Shown here: piece after piece, positions 1 through 8,115 of the stretch
Position numbering within the stretch: the first letter of the stretch is position 1
How the letters are laid out: each line of letters opens with the position of its first letter
DNA from: SHZI01 sp041396045
GTDB lineage: Bacteria; Pseudomonadota; Gammaproteobacteria; Steroidobacterales; GCA-2729495
DNA length: 64,000 nt
Reading direction: 5' to 3'
Assembly (NCBI GenBank): GCA_041396045.1
Contig: JAWKZI010000010.1
Location: 36,416 to 100,415 of the forward strand
Translations under genes and position numbers: made by a program
The notes under the pieces: generated by a model
Database searches by the model: none
Seen by the model: the letters and a program-made list of their open reading frames with translations, nothing else
What the model was told of the DNA's origin: nothing

Positions 1-1
1 C

Positions 2-295
2 CGCCTCCGCCAGTTGCAGATAACCGGCAGCGAGGTAGCTAAGGCCAAGTTCAGCACAGGGTTCGGGGTCGCTGTCCGCGGCAGCCACGGCCTTGCGCAA
101 CAACCGCAGCGATGCCGCCAGATCGCCGCTGTCACGCGCCAGAACGCCCCGCAATCGCAAGGCCTGTGGCTGGAGCGGCTCGGCCCTGAGTACCTGCGCA
201 TAAAGCGCATCGGCCTCACGCTCCCGCCCGGCGCGATGCAGGGCCATCGCCTGCCGCAAAGCTGCCTCGGGCGTACTCAGTTTTCGCGCAGCCAC
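2..295 (-). CDS. TPR-repeat protein, N-terminal part (runs off the left edge)
   Basis: This frame stays open from the window edge to a GTG at 293-295, giving 98 codons. The translation contains helix pairs typical of tetratricopeptide repeats, such as RAGREREADALYAQVLRAEP and a following block ending in AELGLSYLAAGYLQLAEA. TPRs are protein-interaction scaffolds; the C-terminal part that would show whether this is, for example, a TPR-sulfotransferase lies outside the window. The proposed GTG start overlaps the 3' end of the upstream PPOX gene by 19 bases in another frame, which suggests translational coupling. An internal ATG 16 codons later is an alternative start. Confidence 0.6.
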   Translation of the reverse strand, partial: MAARKLSTPEAALRQAMALHRAGREREADALYAQVLRAEPLQPQALRLRGVLARDSGDLAASLRLLRKAVAAADSDPEPCAELGLSYLAAGYLQLAEA

Positions 296-795
296 TTTTG
301 CTTGGCGCCGAATCCCAGCTTCCACAACCAGGTTTCGGTATACAGGATGCGATCCGGCGTTACTTTGAGAACCTGGCGCTCGAAAGGTTTGCTGGTGTCC
401 ATGGCCAGATCGCTCATCCACTCATGCCATCGGAAGATCTTCATGCCGTGGTTCCAGCCCGACGCATGTGGCTCAATGATCGTGGCACGACCAAATATCT
501 GTGCGCCGCGGGCACTGTGCCAGCCGTGGTACGCACCGTGCACCGCAACCGAGATGTGGGGATCGCGCTGCAATGACTTGAGCTTCGGCGTACCGGGATC
601 AGGCAACATGTACAGATCCAGACCATCGGCATAGAACTCGATCGGACTGGCTATGGGCTGGCCCTTGCTGTTGACGGTTGCCATGACACACATGTTGTTC
701 GAACCCAGAAGTTGCTGAATCCGGTCTTCCAGCTGGTCGCGCGGCAAGTCGGTGGTGGGCCAGGGTGGCTCGACCCAGCGATACGCAGTACTCAT
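277..795 (-). CDS. PPOX-fold FMN-binding protein (pyridoxamine 5'-phosphate oxidase-like)
   Basis: The 172-residue protein has the split-barrel flavoprotein pattern: an early strand MCVMATVNSKGQPIASPIEF (residues about 35-54), then LYMLPDPGTPKLKSLQRDP followed by HISVAVHG, matching the FMN-binding core of the pyridoxamine-phosphate-oxidase-like superfamily. Members bind FMN, F420 or haem, and the substrate cannot be told from sequence alone. The C-terminal segment (LKVTPDRILYTETW) is the typical closing strand. It is probably co-transcribed with the overlapping TPR gene. The gene at 869 runs divergently, leaving about 70 bases for promoters. Confidence 0.7.
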   Translation of the reverse strand: MSTAYRWVEPPWPTTDLPRDQLEDRIQQLLGSNNMCVMATVNSKGQPIASPIEFYADGLDLYMLPDPGTPKLKSLQRDPHISVAVHGAYHGWHSARGAQIFGRATIIEPHASGWNHGMKIFRWHEWMSDLAMDTSKPFERQVLKVTPDRILYTETWLWKLGFGAKQKWLREN

Positions 796-868
796 TTGAT
801 CACCTTCATGGAGATTCTCCAGTAGAGTGGATTGACAGTTCCGACCGCTATTCTAGGGAGAAACCGCG

Positions 869-1414
869 ATGCCGTACCGACCGATTCCGTATACCCGCGG
901 CTATGGACTGTGCAAGGCATCAATAACAATGATGCTGGGGATTGTGATCGGTACCACGATGGCCGGCACGGCAGCCGGTGAAACAGCTGATGCCGTCGTC
1001 CAAAGTCCGGGACCCGGAAATTCCGGCCTCAGCCGCCTGAATATCGTCCTGGACGGTACTCGCCTGTTGATCACCCTGGTTGGCCCGGCCCGGGACTTCA
1101 GCGGACTGGAACACCCGCCGGACGTGATGAAAAGTGGTGCGACCTTGTTTCTTATGCCATCGGATGCCTGGTGCAGACCCGTATCGGCTGCAGTGTCTAC
1201 CGCTACTGAAGATGGATCACCAGTCGCCGCATTGCAAGCGACCTGGCAGTTTCAATGCAGTGAACCCGCGGCGCTGAACTGGATCGAGGCACATCTGTTG
1301 GCAGTTTTTCCAGACACGCAAAAACTGGCAACCAGCGTGACCACTCCCGATGGCACCAAATCCGTGGTGCTGACGCCGGGCACACCGCGCATCCTTCTGC
1401 CGCGCCCGAAGTAG
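869..1414 (+). CDS. DUF2796 / ZrgA-like periplasmic protein
   Basis: This 181-residue protein has a hydrophobic export segment near residues 18-35 (MMLGIVIGTTMAGTAAG). The mature part matches the layout of DUF2796 proteins: LNIVLDGTRLLITLVGPARD with FSGLEHPP, then WQFQCSEPAALNWIEAHLL and AVFPDTQKL, ending with a Leu/Pro-rich strand. ZrgA of Vibrio, a member of this family, takes part in zinc acquisition; zinc binding here is inferred from family only. The His-rich stretch of many ZrgA proteins is absent. It stands alone, about 42 kb from the znu-like genes at 43.9 kb. The start could also be an internal ATG. Confidence 0.6.
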   Translation: MPYRPIPYTRGYGLCKASITMMLGIVIGTTMAGTAAGETADAVVQSPGPGNSGLSRLNIVLDGTRLLITLVGPARDFSGLEHPPDVMKSGATLFLMPSDAWCRPVSAAVSTATEDGSPVAALQATWQFQCSEPAALNWIEAHLLAVFPDTQKLATSVTTPDGTKSVVLTPGTPRILLPRPK

Positions 1415-1420
1415 CCGCAC

Positions 1421-2362
1421 CTACAGGTGGGCCAGGTTGGCGAGCTCGCGACGCCGTTCGGCGTAGGCGACGTCTTCGACCCACAGGCGTTGCGCGCGGC
1501 GTTCTAGCCATGGGCGCACCCAACGGGCGAAGCGCACGGCGTGCCGGAACTGCGGCCGGTCGGAGGTTGCCAGCGTGGCTTCAATCACCGCACAGCGCAG
1601 GGCATCGATGGGTGTCGCATGAGTCTCCACAACCGATCCGGTACCGTCACCGGCCACGATGGTCATGACGATGGTACGTGGGTCCGGGCAGTGAAAGCGC
1701 GCATCAACTTCCACTGCCAATCGGCCGACCACAGCGAAAGACACGCGCACGGTGATCTCGTCGTCCAGACGCTCGACGACACGCAGACTGCGAAAGGTGT
1801 GCGGGTGATAGTGCGTGCCGTGCCAGGGATCCAGACGATTTGCCAGCAGATCCTCCGGCCGACACCGTGCTTCCAGGCGCACAACGGCATCTATATAACG
1901 CCCTGGTCGCGCAGGCAGCACAGGTGCTTCGGCGGGTGCTTCGCCTGCATCGTCAATGCGCACCCAGACCAGTACGCCATCGTCGTACACCGGCAACGGT
2001 CGCCAGCTGCCGCGCGGCTTGTCGTCCAGTTCCATGCCATGCCATGGGCAGATCAGACGACCATGACGTACACACCCCCCGGCCAGGGATGCGCCCATGT
2101 GTGGACAGGCATCCGGTGCTGCCAGCAGGCCATTGCTACCCTGCCAAAACACGAGTACGTGGCCGTTCACCACATAACGACGGGGTTTCGCCGAAAAGCG
2201 GCGACGGTCATCCACCACAAACCAGCCACCACCACTGCGTTCAAGCGCAGTATTGAGTGCACCCTCTATCCAGCGCGGCTCAGCCTGCTGCCAGTCCGGC
2301 AATGACGAAACCACCGGCAATGGCGGCAGACGTCGTCCGAAAAGTATCAATCCATCACTCAT
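1421..2362 (-). CDS. Rieske [2Fe-2S] protein, DUF5914-like, paired with a desaturase
   Basis: The 313-residue protein has a clear Rieske cluster motif: ACPHMGAS (Cys-x-His) followed 17 residues later by ICPWHGM (Cys-x2-His), around residues 93-117. The C-terminal half (DPWHGTHYHPHTF) resembles the catalytic region of Rieske-type oxygenases and may hold a mononuclear iron site. Proteins of this kind (DUF5914) are known next to phytoene-desaturase-like oxidoreductases, and that is the arrangement here: the ATG at 2362 overlaps the TGA of the upstream desaturase gene as ATGA. I infer a coupled oxidation of a carotenoid or other isoprenoid, but no phytoene synthase or cyclase is in view. A longer reading from 2428 is possible but less likely. 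Confidence 0.7.
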   Translation of the reverse strand: MSDGLILFGRRLPPLPVVSSLPDWQQAEPRWIEGALNTALERSGGGWFVVDDRRRFSAKPRRYVVNGHVLVFWQGSNGLLAAPDACPHMGASLAGGCVRHGRLICPWHGMELDDKPRGSWRPLPVYDDGVLVWVRIDDAGEAPAEAPVLPARPGRYIDAVVRLEARCRPEDLLANRLDPWHGTHYHPHTFRSLRVVERLDDEITVRVSFAVVGRLAVEVDARFHCPDPRTIVMTIVAGDGTGSVVETHATPIDALRCAVIEATLATSDRPQFRHAVRFARWVRPWLERRAQRLWVEDVAYAERRRELANLAHL

Positions 2363-3906
2363 GACAATGCCGATCTGCCGCGTACCAGTGGTCCCTGCGT
2401 AGCCACTGACCACAACGGCTCTGGCCATACATCCAGTTCATTGAGCAAGGTATTCGCGGCCAGAATGCCGGCTGACACAGCGCGTTCCATCAGCGCTGTT
2501 GGAAAAGACAACTTCACAAAATCCCCGGCAATACACAATCCGGCATACGGCGTGGGCACTTCCGGTCGCAGCGCATGGCTACCCGGTGCAAAAGCCGGAC
2601 AGTCCTGGCGCAGCAGAAAGCGGTCTTCGATGATCGATGCGGCTGACGTTTCGGGGTACAACTCATGCAGGCCAGCCAGCAAACGTTTCTTGAGTTCAGT
2701 CCCGGCGGTGCCAGCCGCCAAAGCGTAGGCATGTAATTCCACAACGGAACCACCAGTCCGGGTGGCCCAGGCTCGACTTTCGTCTTCCAGGTTCTCGTAA
2801 ATGGATATGTTGTCCAGGGGTCCTACGCCAGCAGTGCCAGCGAAGCCGGCTCGCCCGGCCGCAGCAGGTCGATCCAGCCAGAGCCGCCAGACTGCAAAGG
2901 CATTGGTGACCCGCAGTGAATCGATCCGCTGCCGCCACTGTGCATCGTCAATGCCCTGCGATGCACCGACGATGCCCTTGAGACCGTCAACATCGGTCGC
3001 CAGCACGACAAAATCCGCAGCCAGCGTTTCGCTGTCAGTTTCAACCACCCACCGCGCCGCATCGGGCCCGTCAGCTTGCCGAACGATAGCGCGCGCTTCG
3101 CATCCTGTGCGCAACTCCACGCCCAGCCGCGTCAGCATATCGGCCAGCGGGCTGAAGATACCGGTTGAGAACGGCGTGTTTGCCACGTCAAAGACCAGAC
3201 CATCGTGATTGGCAGTGAAGTAGAAGTGCAGCATCTGCAGAAGTTCGGCAGCCGACATGTCTGCCTGCGGGTTAAAGCAGGAATGTGCGAATACATGCAG
3301 AAGGCGCTGACGTGCCAGTGGCGGAAAGTTGAGTGAATCCAGATACGCACCGGCCGTCACCTGATCGAACTCGGCGTAGGTCCGCGGCCGATCGAAGCGC
3401 AGCATGGCGAGAGCGGCTGGGACGTTCACCTTCATCAGATCGCGAATGCCCAGTGTTTCGGTACGCCAGGTCAGCTTGGCGACATTGAAGATCGGCGCGT
3501 GGGTCAGTCCGGCAAAGGACTCATTCCCGGTCGGCGTCAGGATCGGGTAATCGGTGGTTGGCTTCAGAAAGCCCAGCGACGGGTCAATGCGCCGCAAGAG
3601 TTGCCGCAGGTTGTAGTACTGGCGAAAGAAGGCGTGAAAACCGCGCTCCATCTCGAAAGCAGTCCCGTCACGCAATCGATCGGACCAGGCGCCGGCGCGC
3701 CCCCCGAGAAATGTCGATCGTTCCAGCACGGAAACCCGCACGCCGCGTTCTGCCAGCACCAAAGCGGCCGCCAGCCCCGCCAGCCCGCCACCAATCACTA
3801 CCGCCGTCGTCGGTGCCCCGGCCGCAGGCAATTGGCCGCGCAATGCAGGCAGCAGGACGGGTCGGGCATGGCGCGACGGAGCAGATAACGGCGTCGGCAA
3901 CGGCAT
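2359..3906 (-). CDS. FAD-dependent oxidoreductase, phytoene-desaturase (CrtI/CrtN)-like
   Basis: The 515-residue protein has the dinucleotide-binding signature of amine-oxidase/CrtI enzymes near its N-terminus (VVIGGGLAGLAAALVLAERG, then SVLERSTFLGGRAGAW, about residues 34-70) and the C-terminal FAD-contact segment PYAGLCIAGDFVKLSFPTAL. Length fits the family. I chose the ATG at 3906 because it lies six bases after the stop of the upstream YdcZ gene; the frame stays open another 78 codons, but that extension is Cys/Arg-rich and unlike protein sequence of this family. The stop overlaps the start of the Rieske gene (ATGA). The substrate is unknown; desaturation or oxidation of an isoprenoid is inferred from homology. 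Confidence 0.75.
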   Translation of the reverse strand: MPLPTPLSAPSRHARPVLLPALRGQLPAAGAPTTAVVIGGGLAGLAAALVLAERGVRVSVLERSTFLGGRAGAWSDRLRDGTAFEMERGFHAFFRQYYNLRQLLRRIDPSLGFLKPTTDYPILTPTGNESFAGLTHAPIFNVAKLTWRTETLGIRDLMKVNVPAALAMLRFDRPRTYAEFDQVTAGAYLDSLNFPPLARQRLLHVFAHSCFNPQADMSAAELLQMLHFYFTANHDGLVFDVANTPFSTGIFSPLADMLTRLGVELRTGCEARAIVRQADGPDAARWVVETDSETLAADFVVLATDVDGLKGIVGASQGIDDAQWRQRIDSLRVTNAFAVWRLWLDRPAAAGRAGFAGTAGVGPLDNISIYENLEDESRAWATRTGGSVVELHAYALAAGTAGTELKKRLLAGLHELYPETSAASIIEDRFLLRQDCPAFAPGSHALRPEVPTPYAGLCIAGDFVKLSFPTALMERAVSAGILAANTLLNELDVWPEPLWSVATQGPLVRGRSALS

Positions 3907-3911
3907 CGGCG

Positions 3912-4355
3912 TCAGTTCCGCACGATAAGAACGACGCCGATGATCAGCAACACAGCACCCAGCAGTCGCCAGCCACTGATGGCATGCTCGCTGAAGCCCA
4001 CCCAGCCAAAATGATCGAGCACCAGTGACGCCAGAAGCTGGCCACCCACGATCAGGGACAGCAAGGTTGCCGAGCCCAGACGTGGGCCCAACAGCGCAGC
4101 AACCGCAACATACGCAGCACCGAGGAGTCCGCCGGTCCACTGCACCGGAGGCACGGCCCGTATAACCCCCACCGACGGCCAGGTCACGCGAAGCACAATG
4201 AGGTAAACCAGCAATGCTGCCGTCCCCACCAGAAAACTGGCGAGCGCAGCGAGGCCCGCGTCACCGAATTGCTCGCGCAACTGTGCGTTGAGACCAACCT
4301 GTACCGAGAGTCCGGCGCCGATCAGTATCGCCAGAAAAATGAGCGGCAAATTCAC
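3912..4355 (-). CDS. DMT-type permease, YdcZ/DUF606 family
   Basis: This 147-residue, highly hydrophobic protein has about five membrane segments. The pattern LIFLAILIGAGLSVQVGLNAQL at the N-terminus and LLSLIVGGQLLASLVLDHFGWVGF in the middle is typical of the YdcZ (DUF606) branch of the drug/metabolite transporters, which are short five-helix units that often work as dimers. The start is a GTG that overlaps the stop of gabT (GTGA), and the next gene starts six bases after its stop, so it sits inside a gabT-ydcZ-desaturase-Rieske operon. The substrate is not predictable. Confidence 0.75.
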   Translation of the reverse strand: MNLPLIFLAILIGAGLSVQVGLNAQLREQFGDAGLAALASFLVGTAALLVYLIVLRVTWPSVGVIRAVPPVQWTGGLLGAAYVAVAALLGPRLGSATLLSLIVGGQLLASLVLDHFGWVGFSEHAISGWRLLGAVLLIIGVVLIVRN

Positions 4356-5692
4356 CCGTTGGGGCTCGTTGCAGTCGAAGGTGCGCCCAGAATTCCGGCC
4401 AGAATTCTGGCCAGGGTACGGTCCAGGATGTCCAGGCCCTCCTGGATCACTTCATCACTGGCAGTCAGTGCGACCAGGAAGCGCACAACGTTTTTGTGAT
4501 GCCCACACGCCAGCAACACCAGACCGTTGCGGCCCGCAGCCTGAACCAACTCGCGAGTCAGGTCAGGATCCGGTCGATCAGCCTGGCCATCCCTGACCAG
4601 TTCCATCGCCACCATCGCACCCAGGCCCCGTACATCACCGATGCAGACATGGCGTTTGGCGAGGCTCTTGAGTCGTTTCGTCAGAAGAGCGCCGATGTGA
4701 ATCGCGCGTTCTGGCAACTGCTCTGCTTCCATGGCATCCAGAACCGCCAGCGCGGCCGCACAGGCAATTGGTGAGGCTGCGTAGGTACCACCAAGGCCAC
4801 CCGGCGGCGGCGCATCCATGATCGTTGCCTTGCCGACCACGCCAGCGAGCGGGAAGCCGCCGGCCAGACTTTTCGCCATCGTCATCAGATCAGGCTCCAC
4901 GCCCGCATGCTCCATGGCAAACATGCGGCCCGTACGCCCGAAACCAGTCTGGATCTCATCAGCAATCAGCACGATGCCGTGCCGGTCGCAGAGTTTGCGG
5001 AGCGCCACGAGAAAGTCTGGCGGTGCGATGTAGAAGCCCCCCTCGCCTTGCACGGGCTCCACGATGATTGCCGCACAGCGTGCAGGCTCCAGATCCTCGG
5101 CAAAAATCCGTTCTATACCTGCCAGTGCATCGGCCACGCTGATGCCGTGATAGGCAATCGGGAAGGGCGCATGAAAAAGCTCGGCCGGAAAGGGTCCGAA
5201 ACCGGACTTGTAGGGTGCCACTTTGCCGGTCAGGCCCATCGCCAGCATTGTTCGACCATGAAATCCGCCACCGAAACTGATCACCCCAGTACGACCGGTG
5301 TGCACACGGGCGATCTTGACGGCATTCTCCACAGCCTCGGCACCGGTTGTTACGAGCAGCGTCTTCTTCGGCGTGTTGCCCGGGGCTAACGCGTTAAGCC
5401 GCTCGGCCAGCGCAATCGCCGACTCATACGGTGTAACCATAAAGCAGGTATGGCTGAATCGTTCGAGCTGGGTCCGCACCGCGTCCCGCACGCCAGGGTG
5501 CAGATGGCCGGTATTGAGCACGGCAATACCACTGCCAAAGTCAATGTAGCGGCGCCCTTCAACGTCCCATAGTTCAGCATTCGCCGCTCGATCTATATGG
5601 ATAGCAAGCTGACTCGACATGCCGCGGGCCATGGCCTGCTCGCGGCGTTGTTGCAGCTCACGGTTGCTGGTTCCGACGACTTTTCTGTTCAT
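4352..5692 (-). CDS. gabT: 4-aminobutyrate-2-oxoglutarate transaminase
   Basis: This 446-residue class III PLP aminotransferase should convert 4-aminobutyrate and 2-oxoglutarate to succinate semialdehyde and glutamate. Visible motifs are the phosphate-binding TGAEAVENAVKIAR (about 115-130), FGGGFHGRT, EPVQGEGGF, the PLP-ring aspartate in LIADEIQTGFGRTG, and the Schiff-base lysine in MAKSLAGGFPLAG. Order and spacing match GabT. No succinate-semialdehyde dehydrogenase is adjacent; instead it shares an operon with YdcZ and the desaturase/Rieske pair. Closely related activities such as 5-aminovalerate or ornithine transamination cannot be excluded. Confidence 0.88.
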   Translation of the reverse strand: MNRKVVGTSNRELQQRREQAMARGMSSQLAIHIDRAANAELWDVEGRRYIDFGSGIAVLNTGHLHPGVRDAVRTQLERFSHTCFMVTPYESAIALAERLNALAPGNTPKKTLLVTTGAEAVENAVKIARVHTGRTGVISFGGGFHGRTMLAMGLTGKVAPYKSGFGPFPAELFHAPFPIAYHGISVADALAGIERIFAEDLEPARCAAIIVEPVQGEGGFYIAPPDFLVALRKLCDRHGIVLIADEIQTGFGRTGRMFAMEHAGVEPDLMTMAKSLAGGFPLAGVVGKATIMDAPPPGGLGGTYAASPIACAAALAVLDAMEAEQLPERAIHIGALLTKRLKSLAKRHVCIGDVRGLGAMVAMELVRDGQADRPDPDLTRELVQAAGRNGLVLLACGHHKNVVRFLVALTASDEVIQEGLDILDRTLARILAGILGAPSTATSPNG

Positions 5693-5716
5693 TGCCCTAT
5701 TGTACGGCGTTGGCGA

Positions 5717-6574
5717 CTACTTCCATGCGGCGCGGAAATCCCGGTGTACGGCCAGCGGATCTTCACGGGAATCGGCTGATCGGGCCACTTCCGCGGGCCG
5801 GTAGCCGGACTCGATGGCCAGCACCCGGACTTCCTGCCCGGCCACCGTGAAGCGGACCCGCCATTCCTTGACCTTCAACCGGTAGTCCGGCCCGTCGCGA
5901 CGAATTCTGCGGTACGCATGTGGTTGGGGACCCAGGGTCAGGGTTGCGGCGATGCGCTCCCTGAGCGGCAGTCCGGTACGAGCCTCCACCCAGGCTGCCT
6001 GGGCAGCCGCGAGGTCTGCAAAAGTTACCGCCCATGCCGGAATCGGGTCGCTCGGGGTGATGCCACGCGCGCTGTCCGTAACGGTGCCGGTCGCCACCTG
6101 CTCTCGCAACCGGGCCTCGTCCTCCAGCCATCCGGTCGCGGCGTCCGGATAGGCGTCCGTGTAGGGCACATAGGGCTTGATGTCGAGTACGGGTGTGCCG
6201 TCTACGAGATCGATATCGGCAACATGCAGGGTCAAACCTTCAATGCACGTCAATCTCACTGCCGACAATCCCAGCGGATTCGGTCGATGCGGCGATCGGG
6301 TGGCAAATACCCCTTTGCGGCCGGAGACACTCCGGGGCGGCAACACCTTGGGACGCCACGCCTCGTTCAGGTGAAACCAGAACACCACCCAGATACGTTC
6401 CCAGCCTTCCAGATCTTCCAGAGCGTGCTCGAAATGACGACCCGGATAGAGTTCGATGCGTCCCGTGGCACGGCTGGCGGCTGGCTGGCGGGCCGCCTCG
6501 GCTTTGGACTTCAGATCGCTGCGAACGATGCCGATTGGTCGCAGCTGTAGTTCATCAATTGCCACCGTGGACAT
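5717..6574 (-). CDS. trmO: tRNA (N6-threonylcarbamoyladenosine37-N6)-methyltransferase
   Basis: The 285-residue protein carries the TrmO/YaeB signature: LQLRPIGIVRSDLKSKAEAARQ at the N-terminus, LEGWERIWVVFWFHLNEAWRPKVLPP, then FATRSPHRPNPLGLSAVRL, LVDGTPVLDIKPYVPYTDAYP and a C-terminal domain ending in DYRLKVKEWRVRF. TrmO methylates t6A at position 37 of tRNAs using S-adenosylmethionine through an unusual beta-barrel fold. I prefer the ATG at 6574 because homology begins there; the frame continues upstream to 6640 with Pro-rich sequence. The start overlaps the 3' end of the degenerate dehalogenase by about 20 bases. Confidence 0.85.
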   Translation of the reverse strand: MSTVAIDELQLRPIGIVRSDLKSKAEAARQPAASRATGRIELYPGRHFEHALEDLEGWERIWVVFWFHLNEAWRPKVLPPRSVSGRKGVFATRSPHRPNPLGLSAVRLTCIEGLTLHVADIDLVDGTPVLDIKPYVPYTDAYPDAATGWLEDEARLREQVATGTVTDSARGITPSDPIPAWAVTFADLAAAQAAWVEARTGLPLRERIAATLTLGPQPHAYRRIRRDGPDYRLKVKEWRVRFTVAGQEVRVLAIESGYRPAEVARSADSREDPLAVHRDFRAAWK

Positions 6575-7503
6575 TACTGCTGGCGGTGCCGGTGGAGCCA
6601 GTGGCAAAGGCGGCAATATGCCCGGCGAGTGCCTCGCCACAATCCTCGATCAGGTAGAAATTCGCATTGTCGAGCAGCGCGTGCGGTTGTCCGCTGGCAC
6701 CCGGCAGATGGGCCAGTAGGCGTTCCGGACCCATGGCGCTGCCGGCAAAGGATGCGCTGTAAAGTGTCAGCACCGGTGTTTGCCAGTTGGCCAGCACCTC
6801 CCATGCGCGTCGATTGGCAATCGCGGCCGGATCGTCCGCCATGATGGGCAGAATCATCGGGAAACGTCGCGGCCCCGTCTTGTAACTTTCATCGGGATAA
6901 GGCGCGTCATAGGCAGCGATGATCTCCGGCTTCAGTTTGTTGACGACACCGTCGTTGACCATTTCGCCCTGTGGAAATCTTGGCAGCGCGAACTGTTGCT
7001 CGCGCCACTTGATGAACCAGTCCCGGCCCGTGCCCTGTCCGGTAGGCAGGGTGGTGATAGCAACGCCACCCTGCCGAAGAACTCAGGCCGCTCCGCCGCA
7101 ATGCGCAGTCGAAGAAACCGCCCCAGTCAAACAGGTAGGCAGTGACGTCACGCATTTCCAGGCCATCGAAAAATCTGTCAACCAGTCTATGTGTTGCTGA
7201 AAGCTGTAGTCCCCGGTGGATGGCAGCTTGTCCGAGCGGCCGAAACCGATGTAGTCAGGGGCGATCACCCCGAAAGCCACTGGCGACCAGCAACGGGGTC
7301 ATCTGCCGGTATATGTACGACCAGCCTGCCGTGCAGCAGTACAACCGGTGCCTCAGCCGGCCCTTCGTCAGATAGTGCATGCGCAGTTGGCCGAAGCGTT
7401 CATCCGGTACATCGAGGTAATGCGGCTTGAAGGCATAGTCCGGAAGCTGTGCGAATCGCGCATCCGGTGTGCGCAGGGTTTGCTGGTGACTGACATTGGT
7501 TAA
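6555..7503 (-). pseudogene. haloalkane dehalogenase-like gene broken by several frameshifts
   Basis: Pieces of one alpha/beta-hydrolase lie end to end in alternating frames: RFAQLPDYAFKPHYLDVPDE and RFGQLRMHYL, then DEGPAEAPVVLLHG, then AGWSYIYRQMTPLLVASGF, then VIAPDYIGFGRSDKLPSTG, then MRDVTAYLFDWGGFFD, and finally a clean C-terminal part from 6962 to 6555 (MVNDGVVNKLKPEIIAAYDA onward). The order matches haloalkane dehalogenases of the DhmA type, including DWGG with its nucleophilic Asp, but at least four or five single-base shifts would be needed to join it. It lies immediately downstream of an intact dehalogenase and decarboxylase, so it is probably a decaying relative in the same operon. 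Sequencing error is the alternative. Confidence 0.75.
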
Positions 7504-7539
7504 GCTTCTCCTGCGTCTGGCTGAAGTGTCGCCCGGGCC

Positions 7540-8115
7540 TTAACCGCGACTGCCCAAGGTCTCGGTGGCCACCGCCGCCGGTGCTGCCTCCAGCGGCACC
7601 CGCAGGGTTGCATTCCAGCGGTTCAGAAATCCAAACAGGCCGATAACTGCCACGATTTCCGCGACCTGGCGCGGTGAGTAATGATTCATCAGGTCTGCCA
7701 GCTCTTCGTCGCCTGCGCTGACGCCGTTCGGCGCCAGCCCACCACCGCGAGCCACGCGCAAGGCGGCCCGTTCTGCGGTAGTAAATAATGGGGAATAGTC
7801 AAACTCCCAGACCGCTGCCTGCTTTTCCGGCGCTACACCATCGAGCTTGAGACCATGCGCGTTGTGCGCCACGCAATACTGACATCCACCCGCCGCACTG
7901 GCGATCAGCCCGACCATGCGCTTCAGTTCCATGGACACTTCACCAGGCGCCCACACTGTGAAGACCAGCGGACCCAGCACCCGCAACAGGTCCGGCCAGT
8001 GAGCCATGACCAGCACGTCGTTGGGCGCAAAGCCCATCTGTGCCGTTGCGGCCGTGAACATCGCACGCAGGTCGTCGGGCAACTCCTCGAGCGTCAGGGG
8101 CGGCAGCCGGATCAT
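7540..8115 (-). CDS. carboxymuconolactone decarboxylase / AhpD-like protein
   Basis: The 191-residue protein has the AhpD-like motif GCQYCVAHNAHG (Cys-x2-Cys-x3-His, about residues 79-90) preceded by MELKRMVGLIASAAG, as in the carboxymuconolactone-decarboxylase/peroxidase-related family. The CxxC and His are the redox or proton-relay residues of AhpD-type enzymes. The C-terminal half (FTTAERAALRVARGGG and YSPRQVAEIVAVIGLFGFLNRW) is the repeated helical unit of this family. The ATG at 8115 overlaps the TGA of the upstream haloalkane dehalogenase (ATGA), so the two are probably translated together. The role is unknown; peroxide defence or a decarboxylation step are both possible. Confidence 0.75.
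   Translation of the reverse strand: MIRLPPLTLEELPDDLRAMFTAATAQMGFAPNDVLVMAHWPDLLRVLGPLVFTVWAPGEVSMELKRMVGLIASAAGGCQYCVAHNAHGLKLDGVAPEKQAAVWEFDYSPLFTTAERAALRVARGGGLAPNGVSAGDEELADLMNHYSPRQVAEIVAVIGLFGFLNRWNATLRVPLEAAPAAVATETLGSRG

Noticed and set aside
2..634. Plus-strand frame at the left edge (206 codons)
   Set aside because: The minus strand has a TPR pattern and a PPOX domain over the same bases; the plus frame has no domain.
1541..2305. Long plus-strand open frame opposite the Rieske gene
   Set aside because: It mirrors the conserved minus-strand Rieske gene, has no recognisable domain, and lacks a convincing start.
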